Shown here in pieces: positions 58,126 through 64,000 of a stretch of DNA of 64,000 bases; position 1 is the stretch's first letter, and every line of letters begins with the position of its first letter. Source of the DNA: Cytophagales bacterium (GTDB lineage Bacteria > Bacteroidota > Bacteroidia > Cytophagales > Spirosomataceae); the NCBI GenBank assembly GCA_004292855.1, contig RDXN01000054.1, positions 29,416-93,415 on the forward strand, given 5' to 3'. Both the position numbers and the translations under genes were made by a program. The notes under the pieces were generated by a model. It saw only the letters and a program-made list of their open reading frames with translations, searched no databases and was not told where the DNA came from.

Positions 58126-60696
58126 ATGGCGGAAGAAATAACCGGTGCAAACCTGCCCGAATCTGACGGTCCAACCAACATTATTCCCATTAACATTGAG
58201 GACGAAATGCGCGGTGCCTATATCGATTATTCGATGTCGGTTATCATCTCGCGTGCGTTGCCCGATGTACGCGACGGTCTCAAGCCCGTTCACCGTCGGG
58301 TTTTGTTTGGAATGGCCGAATTGGGCGTTAATTACAACAAACCCTATAAGAAATCAGCCCGTATCGTAGGGGAGGTATTAGGTAAATACCACCCCCACGG
58401 CGATTCGTCCGTCTACGATACGATGGTCCGTATGGCGCAGGATTGGTCCTTGCGCTATCCGCTTGTGGATGGGCAGGGTAACTTTGGTTCTGTTGATGGC
58501 GATTCGCCCGCAGCCATGCGTTATACCGAAGCCCGCCTGAAGCGCATTGCCGACGAAATTCTGGGGGATATTTACAAAGAAACGGTTGATTTTCAGCCTA
58601 ACTTCGATGATTCCCTCGAAGAGCCGAGTGTGATGCCGGCCAAGTTGCCCAATCTGCTGTTGAACGGTTCGTCGGGTATTGCAGTCGGTATGGCCACCAA
58701 CATGGCCCCGCACAACCTTACCGAGGTCGCCAACGGTATCATCGCGTATCTCGACAATACCGACATCACCGTCGATGAGTTGATGCAGTATGTTACGGCC
58801 CCTGACTTTCCAACCGGTGGCACCATCTACGGCATGGAAGGTGTACAGTCGGCCTTCCGTACAGGTCGGGGTCGGGTTGTTATCCGCGCCAACGCAACCA
58901 TTGAGGAGAACAAAGGCAAAACCCAGATTATCGTTACGGAGATTCCGTATATGGTCAATAAGTCGGTGATGCTCGAAAAAACCGCCGATCTTATCAACGA
59001 GAAGCGGATCGAGGGGATTCAGGCGTTTCGCGATGAGTCGGACCGCGACGGGATGCGGGTTGTCTACGACATCCGGCGGGATGCGATTGCCAATGTTGTC
59101 CTGAACAACCTGTACAAATACACTGCGCTCCAATCGTCGTTTGGTATCAACAACGTAGCCCTGGTTAAGGGGCGTCCGATGATGCTTAACCTCCGAGACA
59201 TGATCCGCTATTATGTGGAGCATCGATTTGAGGTGATTACTCGCCGTACTGAGTACGAACTTCGTGAGGCCGAGAAGCGGGCACACATCCTGGAAGGTCT
59301 GCTCATTGCCCTCGATCACATTGACCAGGTGATTGCCCTGATTCGCTCAGCCCGCGACCCCGAAATTGCCCGGAATGGCCTGATCGAAAAATTCTCTTTA
59401 TCCGACGTTCAGGCAAAAGCCATTCTCGAAATGCGTTTGCAACGCCTGACAGGTTTGGAACGCGACAAAATTCAGGGAGAGTTTGACGAACTGATGGTTC
59501 TGATCACGAACCTGAACGATATTCTGGCCAACGAATCGCGGAAGCGTGAGATCATCCGAGAGGAGGTTACCGATCTCAGAACACGCTATGGCGATGCTCG
59601 CCGGACGCAGATCAACCCGTTTGGCGATGGCAATATCAGCGATCTATCGTTGATTGCTGACGAAGAGATGGTCATTACCATCTCGCATGAAGGCTATGTG
59701 AAGCGGACACCCGTAACCGAATACCGGACCCAGAGTAGGGGAGGAGTGGGCGCGAAAGCCGTCTCGACGAAAGACGACGATTTCACCGAGCACCTGTTTA
59801 CGGCCACCATGCACAACTACCTCTTGATCTTTACCGACAAAGGCCGGTTGTTCTGGAAGCGCGTTCACGAATTGCCCGAAGGCAGTCGAATTGCCAAAGG
59901 TCGTCCGGTGCAAAACCTGATTAATATTGAGGGCGATGACAAAGTGCGGGCCGTACTGAACATCAAAACCCTCGACGATCCCGACTACATCAACAATAAT
60001 TACATTGTGATGTGTACCAAACAGGGGACGATCAAGAAAACAATGCTCGAAGCGTTTTCACGTCCCCGTCAGAATGGTATTATTGCCATTACGATTGATG
60101 AGGACGACCGTCTGCTGTCGGTATGTCTCACCAATGGCGACAATGATATTGTCGTAGCGTCGAAATCGGGCAAAGCCGTACGATTCCACGAAAGTCGGGT
60201 TCGGCCTATGGGTCGGCAGGCGGCTGGTGTGAAAGCCATTACCCTCGACGACGAGAACCCCGACGATCAGGTGATTGGGATGGTGTGTATCAACTCGCCC
60301 GAAGCCCAATTGCTGGTTGTATCCGAAAAAGGCTACGGCAAACGGTCCGACGTGCAGGAGTACCGTGTAACGAACCGGGGAGCCAAAGGTGTGGGCACCC
60401 TCAAGGTTACCGAGAAAGTAGGTAACCTGGTTGCGATCCTTGATGTATCGGACAACGACGATCTCATGATTATTAACAGGTCGGGTATCGCCATTCGAAC
60501 CCCGGTAGAGGATGTACGGGTTATTGGCCGAAACACACAGGGTGTGAAGCTCATCCGGCTCAATGACAACGACTCAATTTCGTCGGTTACTAAAATCACC
60601 CGGGAAGAAGGGGAGGAGGTAACAGCCGTCTCGCCCGAGGGAGCGGGATCTGACACCTCTGAAGCGGCAGCAACGGATGGGGCAGCAGTAGAATAA
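58126..60696 (+). CDS. gyrA: DNA gyrase subunit A
   Basis: An 856-residue type II topoisomerase subunit. The catalytic tyrosine is Tyr133 in [10 protein letters not shown]. The quinolone-determining region reads [19 protein letters not shown], keeping the Ser and Asp (Ser94, Asp98) that correspond to E. coli Ser83 and Asp87, with Ser in place of E. coli Ala84. The C-terminal DNA-wrapping beta-pinwheel has the GyrA box as [11 protein letters not shown] and ends in an acidic, Ala/Glu-rich tail. With GyrB it introduces negative supercoils. Gene order differs from gyrBA operons, as gyrB is not adjacent. Confidence 0.97.
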   Translation: MAEEITGANLPESDGPTNIIPINIEDEMRGAYIDYSMSVIISRALPDVRDGLKPVHRRVLFGMAELGVNYNKPYKKSARIVGEVLGKYHPHGDSSVYDTMVRMAQDWSLRYPLVDGQGNFGSVDGDSPAAMRYTEARLKRIADEILGDIYKETVDFQPNFDDSLEEPSVMPAKLPNLLLNGSSGIAVGMATNMAPHNLTEVANGIIAYLDNTDITVDELMQYVTAPDFPTGGTIYGMEGVQSAFRTGRGRVVIRANATIEENKGKTQIIVTEIPYMVNKSVMLEKTADLINEKRIEGIQAFRDESDRDGMRVVYDIRRDAIANVVLNNLYKYTALQSSFGINNVALVKGRPMMLNLRDMIRYYVEHRFEVITRRTEYELREAEKRAHILEGLLIALDHIDQVIALIRSARDPEIARNGLIEKFSLSDVQAKAILEMRLQRLTGLERDKIQGEFDELMVLITNLNDILANESRKREIIREEVTDLRTRYGDARRTQINPFGDGNISDLSLIADEEMVITISHEGYVKRTPVTEYRTQSRGGVGAKAVSTKDDDFTEHLFTATMHNYLLIFTDKGRLFWKRVHELPEGSRIAKGRPVQNLINIEGDDKVRAVLNIKTLDDPDYINNNYIVMCTKQGTIKKTMLEAFSRPRQNGIIAITIDEDDRLLSVCLTNGDNDIVVASKSGKAVRFHESRVRPMGRQAAGVKAITLDDENPDDQVIGMVCINSPEAQLLVVSEKGYGKRSDVQEYRVTNRGAKGVGTLKVTEKVGNLVAILDVSDNDDLMIINRSGIAIRTPVEDVRVIGRNTQGVKLIRLNDNDSISSVTKITREEGEEVTAVSPEGAGSDTSEAAATDGAAVE

Positions 60697-60767
60697 GAAC
60701 TCTCTGCCTCGGTAGGTGGTTATGGGAAAAAATCAATCGTGCAATCAAACAACCCTAATATAGTACA

Positions 60768-62222
60768 ATGAAAAAAATCGTAGTTGCTTCGGCACTCAGC
60801 CTGACGATGCTGGTAGCCGTAAAACCGGCTGCTGTCGCCCAGACAAATGCTCTTTTGCAATTGCAGGCAGGTACGCTGGACAAAGCCAAAACGGCTATTG
60901 ACAAAGACGTTAACGATGCCAAGTCGGCTGCCAAAGCTAAGACATGGCTCGTTCGTGGCCAAGTGTATCAGGCTATTGCCAACGATCAAACGGGTGTATA
61001 TGCCAAACTCGACTCGAATGCGGCTATGACTGCCTATGAGTCGTTCAAGAAAGGCCTGGAGGTAGAACCAAATGGTGGAAAGTCGGGCAAAGAACTGAAC
61101 GAAGCACTGGTCAGTCAGGAGTTATACGGCGCATTTATGAGGGAGGGAGCTACTCGTTACCAGTCGAAAAACTATGCCGATGCCTTAAAACGGATGAGCA
61201 TGGCAGGGATGATTCAGCCAAAAGATACGATGGCTGCGTTGTACTCAGGCATTGCCGCCCAACAGGCTGGTCAGAACAATGCGGCCAAAGATCAATTTGA
61301 GCGGTATGCGTCTAATGGCGGTAAGGACCCCAGCGTGTATTACTCGTTGGCAACGCTGTACCGTAACGACAAAGAGATCGATAAGGCAATTAGTGCTATT
61401 GATAAGGGCCTCGTAGCTATACCGAACAACAAAGACCTCGGTGCAGAGCGCGTTAACATCCTGCTGGCGTCGAATCGGATGGACGAAGCAGTTGCCGGGA
61501 TGAAGCAACTGGTAGAGAAAGATCCCAAGAATGTGCAGAATATGGTCAATCTCGCTATCCTTTATGATAATGCTGCCCAAAAAATGAGCGGTGATATCGG
61601 AAAACTGATGGATAGCCAGAAGAAAGGTGGCACACTGACAAAGAAATTGACTACTGAAAAAGACGCATTGGATGCTATCAACTCAGAAATTGTTCGTTTA
61701 ACCGGGGTGATTAAAAAGAACCCTAAAGCTGCTGATGCCAAGCGGCAGCTAGCTGATGTGCAGAAGCGTCAGGTTGAAGCTAAAGCGAAAGTGGCTGAGG
61801 TAGAGGCTCAAGTGAAAGACGAGCAGGCTAAAGGTATTGATCCGGTTGCCACAGAGAAGCAGATTGCTGATCTCAAAGCAAAGCAGACTGAACAACGGAC
61901 TTTTGCCAAGGAGTATTATACAAAGGCATTAGCGGTTGATCCTAACAACTACGATGCTAACTTCAACATGGGTGTCTTTTATTACAATGAAGGTGCCGAG
62001 ATGAATAAGTTGGTAGGTGCCATGGATATGACCGAGTACAGCAAGAAAGGCAAGGAAATTGAAGGTGTGATCTGTGGTCGGTTTAAGCAGGCTTTGCCTT
62101 ACTTCCAAAAGGCCAAAGCGGTTAAAGCCGACGACGAAGATCTTCTGAACAGCATCCAGCAAGCTGAGAATATTCTGAAGCAGTATGAGGGACGCAGTGT
62201 AGTTTGTGTAGAAGCTAAATAG
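60768..62222 (+). CDS. Exported TPR protein with central coiled coil
   Basis: A 484-residue protein with a signal peptide (about 1-24, ending AAVAQ). TPR-type helices occupy 30-270 (for example DALKRMSMAGMIQPKDTMAALYSG and IDKAISAIDKGLVAIPNNKDL). A highly charged coiled-coil segment spans about 285-375 (LTTEKDALDAINSEIVRLTG, KAKVAEVEAQVKDEQAKG). One more TPR-like pair follows (YYTKALAVDPNNYDANFNMG). It is probably periplasmic and may organise envelope proteins. It follows gyrA by 71 bp and may share its transcript. Function unknown. Confidence 0.85.
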   Translation: MKKIVVASALSLTMLVAVKPAAVAQTNALLQLQAGTLDKAKTAIDKDVNDAKSAAKAKTWLVRGQVYQAIANDQTGVYAKLDSNAAMTAYESFKKGLEVEPNGGKSGKELNEALVSQELYGAFMREGATRYQSKNYADALKRMSMAGMIQPKDTMAALYSGIAAQQAGQNNAAKDQFERYASNGGKDPSVYYSLATLYRNDKEIDKAISAIDKGLVAIPNNKDLGAERVNILLASNRMDEAVAGMKQLVEKDPKNVQNMVNLAILYDNAAQKMSGDIGKLMDSQKKGGTLTKKLTTEKDALDAINSEIVRLTGVIKKNPKAADAKRQLADVQKRQVEAKAKVAEVEAQVKDEQAKGIDPVATEKQIADLKAKQTEQRTFAKEYYTKALAVDPNNYDANFNMGVFYYNEGAEMNKLVGAMDMTEYSKKGKEIEGVICGRFKQALPYFQKAKAVKADDEDLLNSIQQAENILKQYEGRSVVCVEAK

Positions 62223-62224
62223 GT

Positions 62225-62257
62225 ATAAGGGGGAGTAGGTCATCTATTTCCCCTTAT
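62225..62257 (+). terminator. Possible terminator after the TPR gene
   Basis: ATAAGGGG at 62225-62232 pairs with CCCCTTAT at 62250-62257, a perfect 8-bp stem with a 17-base loop right after the stop codon. Only CGTTTAG follows, so the T-tract is weak. Confidence 0.45.
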
Positions 62258-62299
62258 CGTTTAGAATTCAACTTAACATAATATAAATTATAAAACAAA

Positions 62300-62327
62300 A
62301 ATCCTTACTAGATTTAAAGTAAGGATT
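62300..62327 (-). terminator. Hairpin with T-tract on the minus strand
   Basis: AATCCTTACT at 62300-62309 and its complement at 62318-62327 form a perfect 10-bp stem with an 8-base loop. The minus strand continues TTTGTTTTATAA, as expected of a Rho-independent terminator reading leftward, perhaps ending the XRE transcript 200 bp after its stop. Confidence 0.5.
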
Positions 62328-62333
62328 GTGATC

Positions 62334-62376
62334 CCACGTGGATAATTAGAGAGATATTCACCAGTTATCCACGTGG
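62334..62376. repeat. Inverted repeat with CACGTG and TTATCCAC words
   Basis: CCACGTGGATAA (62334-62345) and TTATCCACGTGG (62365-62376) are exact reverse complements separated by 19 bases. Each arm contains the palindrome CCACGTGG and a TTATCCAC word that matches 8 of the 9 bases of a DnaA box. It could be a regulator or segregation-protein site. The rest of 62258-62529 is AT-rich with no gene, apart from the two hairpins listed. Confidence 0.5.
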
Positions 62377-62507
62377 AACGTTAATGGATTCAAAATCAAT
62401 TAATTACTGAATCAGGGGGTATATATTCTGCCAGAGGTCTCCTAAAAGCTGCCAAACGAACGCCTAATGTTCCAAATTCGACCATAAAAAGAGAAACGAT
62501 TGACATA

Positions 62508-62540
62508 CTACGACGTAGACTATTCTCCTTTACGTCGTAG
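62508..62540 (-). terminator. Hairpin at the end of the XRE gene
   Basis: CTACGACGTA at 62508-62517 is the perfect complement of TACGTCGTAG at 62531-62540 with a 13-base loop. The right arm overlaps the XRE stop codon. Downstream on the minus strand a T-rich stretch appears only after some 15 bases, so termination is possible but not certain. Confidence 0.42.
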
Positions 62541-63015
62541 GGCTATACTCTTTGAACGTACCATCTGTGTAAAAAATCAGAATACGTTCAACCCGCTTAC
62601 TCTGCGATGCATCAACACCAGATGGTAGCAAGACATCGTCTGCGTACTCTGCCGACGTTGAATAATCAGTTGGTACTTCGGGGCGTATCGGACGATTTAT
62701 AAACCGACTATTCCTATCAATATTATCTGATAAATGATTTTGAAAGGCTCCATTTTCGGGTCGGCGAGTCGGCATAGCAGGTGCTTGTTGCGCCCGAAAT
62801 ACGGGTGATGGCGTTGGCTCGTCCTCCAGAATCCAGTCGAACCCGAGATCGGGAAACCGACGAATGATTTTTTGGATGATGTCAAAACTAGGCCGGTTTC
62901 TTCCTGATAGTATGTGCGAGATACTGGAGCGTTGAATGCCAATTTCATCGGCAAAGTGAGAAGGTGAAAATCCTTTGCTCACAAGGATTTGTTTAATTTT
63001 ATCATTTATAGACAT
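62530..63015 (-). CDS. XRE-family transcriptional regulator
   Basis: A 161-residue protein. Residues 1-62 are a Cro/C1-type helix-turn-helix domain (DKIKQILVSKGFSPSHFADEIGIQRSSISHILSGRNRPSFDIIQKI). The rest is a low-complexity, charged tail ending RVERILIFYTDGTFKEYSP, which looks like a small beta-hairpin found at the C-terminus of some Bacteroidota XRE proteins. An inverted repeat TGTAAAT-N8-ATTTACA lies just upstream of its start and could be an autoregulatory operator. Target genes are unknown. It is separated from dapD by a hairpin. Confidence 0.85.
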   Translation of the reverse strand: MSINDKIKQILVSKGFSPSHFADEIGIQRSSISHILSGRNRPSFDIIQKIIRRFPDLGFDWILEDEPTPSPVFRAQQAPAMPTRRPENGAFQNHLSDNIDRNSRFINRPIRPEVPTDYSTSAEYADDVLLPSGVDASQSKRVERILIFYTDGTFKEYSPTT

Positions 63016-63034
63016 TCACTAGAAAAGTTTAGAT

Positions 63035-63056
63035 TGTAAATAGAACCTGATTTACA
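63035..63056. promoter_or_regulatory. Possible operator upstream of the XRE gene
   Basis: TGTAAAT at 63035-63041 and ATTTACA at 63050-63056 form an inverted repeat with an 8-base spacer, 20 bp before the XRE start on the minus strand. A related perfect palindrome, TGTAAATTACA, occurs at 63151-63161 beyond the dapD stop. The spacing suits a helix-turn-helix dimer. Binding is inferred only. Confidence 0.4.
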
Positions 63057-63100
63057 GCAAATATAATAGATAGTAAATTATAACAAAATCAAACAATGTA

Positions 63101-63142
63101 AAACCACAATTGTCGTTTAGTTAATGTTGACAATTGTGGTTT
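63101..63142 (-). terminator. Terminator hairpin after dapD
   Basis: AAACCACAATTGTC at 63101-63114 and its exact complement at 63129-63142 form a 14-bp perfect stem with a 14-base loop, 36 bp after the dapD stop. Beyond it the minus strand reads TACATTGTTTGATTTTG. This is the best terminator candidate in the right end of the window. Confidence 0.68.
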
Positions 63143-63177
63143 ATTGATAATGTAAATTACAATTGATAATTTAACTT

Positions 63178-63999
63178 TTACACTGAAACATTGTTTTCGC
63201 GAAGAGCTTCATTTAAAGAAGTTTTTAAATCAGTTGACGCCTTGCGCTCTCCAATTATCAATGCACAAGGCACCTGGAAGTCGCCACCCGGAAACGATTT
63301 AGTAAAACTTCCTGGAATCACAACTGAATTGGCTGGAACAAAACCCCGGTATTCTTTAGCAGGATTAGTGGTCACGTCAATAATTTTTGACGACCCCGTT
63401 ATAGTGACTCCGGCACCTAGTACGGCCCGTTTTCCAATTCTCGCTCCTTCAACAACAATACATCTTGAGCCAATAAAAGCACCATCTTCAATGATGACTG
63501 GGGCTGCTTGGGGTGGCTCCAGTACTCCCCCAATACCCACTCCCCCACTTAGGTGAACATCTTTGCCAATTTGCGCACAGCTCCCTACTGTTGCCCACGT
63601 GTCTACCATAGTCCCCTCGTCAACATAGGCACCAATGTTTATATATGATGGCATCATAATGACTCCTTTTGCCTGGTACGATCCATAGCGGGCAACGGCT
63701 GGTGGGACCACCCGGACTCCCCCATCGGCGAACGATGATTTTAACGGGATTTTGTCGTGAAAGGTAAAAATCCCTACCTCGTGCTGCTCCATCTGTCGAC
63801 TGACGAAATAGAGGAGAATTGCCTTTTTCACCCAATCGTTTACGAGCCACTCCTCCCCTTCCTGAGTTGGTGGCTGGGCAACCCGGATTTGCCCTTTATC
63901 AAGTTGTTCAATGGTTTGCGAAATGGCTTGTCGAACCTGTTCGTTTTGCAACATAGCTCGGTCATTCCAAGCCGATTCAATAATTTCTTGCTGATTCAT
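63178..63999 (-). CDS. dapD: Tetrahydrodipicolinate N-succinyltransferase
   Basis: A 273-residue hexapeptide-repeat acyltransferase of the lysine/diaminopimelate pathway. It succinylates tetrahydrodipicolinate with succinyl-CoA. The N-terminal helical domain leads to LYFVSRQMEQHEVGIFTFHDKIPLK and RVVPPAVARYGSYQAKGVIMMP. The left-handed beta-helix repeats follow (INIGAYVDEGTMVDTWATVGSCAQIGKDVHLSGGVGIGGVLEP). The C-terminal GRKxSxxTSLNEALR-like segment is GERKASTDLKTSLNEALREN. It is complete: the ATG is at 63999, one base from the window edge. Promoter and upstream gene are out of view. Confidence 0.95.
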   Translation of the reverse strand: MNQQEIIESAWNDRAMLQNEQVRQAISQTIEQLDKGQIRVAQPPTQEGEEWLVNDWVKKAILLYFVSRQMEQHEVGIFTFHDKIPLKSSFADGGVRVVPPAVARYGSYQAKGVIMMPSYINIGAYVDEGTMVDTWATVGSCAQIGKDVHLSGGVGIGGVLEPPQAAPVIIEDGAFIGSRCIVVEGARIGKRAVLGAGVTITGSSKIIDVTTNPAKEYRGFVPANSVVIPGSFTKSFPGGDFQVPCALIIGERKASTDLKTSLNEALRENNVSV

Positions 64000-64000
64000 T

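Noticed and set aside
58378..59319. A 313-codon minus-strand frame inside gyrA
   Set aside because: It is the complement of strongly conserved gyrase sequence, so the open frame reflects constraints on gyrA codons.
58126..60696. Quinolone-resistance substitutions in gyrA
   Set aside because: The key Ser and Asp are retained. The Ala84 position being Ser is a common natural variant and not evidence of resistance.
62334..62376. Replication origin (two DnaA-box-like words)
   Set aside because: Only two imperfect boxes are present, with no dnaA, no cluster and no clear unwinding element.
62334..62376. parS site
   Set aside because: Only the CACGTG centre and a few flanking bases agree with the TGTTTCACGTGAAACA consensus.

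Overview
The window looks like chromosomal DNA of a Bacteroidota member, most likely order Cytophagales and close to the Spirosoma group (inference, no database search was possible). The reasons are an M43 metalloprotease with a type IX secretion tail, HU-CCDC81/SPOR and CarboxypepD_reg-like proteins, a menaquinone gene (menD), a Bacteroidota-type HolA, TAnnTTTG-like promoter sequence, moderate-to-high GC and many starts in ATGA/TGATG overlaps. No rRNA, tRNA, CRISPR array, insertion sequence or prophage gene was seen.

Layout. 1-8.2 kb: the start of holA (cut by the window edge), an ACP phosphodiesterase/dCMP deaminase pair, an ABC1-kinase/TetR pair, menD, a RelE/ParE-type toxin-antitoxin pair, a sulfatase and a subclass B1 metallo-beta-lactamase. 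8.2-16.7 kb: an unrecognised protein with uracil-DNA-glycosylase-like motifs, a purine permease, a DUF2147 protein, the tightly packed phoH / M43 protease / GNAT / comEC group, and a sigma-70 family factor. 17-26.5 kb: envelope proteins, namely a CarboxypepD_reg protein, an M61 peptidase, a 1010-residue TPR protein, an outer-membrane barrel and a SPOR protein. 26.5-35 kb: an AraC regulator with a serine hydrolase, mtaB, cdsA, a CPBP protease, dusB and an EamA transporter. 35-41.3 kb: an M1 peptidase followed by three genes that fit trans-4-hydroxyproline catabolism, then a Tat-exported Gfo/Idh/MocA oxidoreductase.

41.3-57.8 kb is a long minus-strand surface-glycan locus. It holds a GT39-like transferase, a transketolase split into two genes on either side of an epimerase-glycosyltransferase fusion, two tandem paralogous multi-pass membrane proteins that may be GT-C enzymes, an OafA-type acyltransferase, a GT2 enzyme, a UDP-galactopyranose-mutase-like flavoprotein, a large DUF3352-like protein and an SGNH/AlgX-like lipoprotein. 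58-64 kb returns to core genes: gyrA, a TPR protein, an XRE regulator and dapD.

The most unusual feature is a set of small dispersed repeats. One family has purine/pyrimidine-rich inverted arms and/or a GC-rich core (GCGGTCCGACGGGTCGG). It lies between genes and also inside coding regions of the glycan locus without breaking the frame. Two unrelated membrane proteins carry nearly the same repeat-derived peptide, and the two paralogs each have repeat-derived stretches missing from the other. Heptamer tandem repeats, long intergenic inverted repeats and a 24-bp in-frame repeat in the M61 peptidase add to the picture. I regard this as the best candidate for undescribed biology here. The glycan locus with its possible new GT-C family is second.
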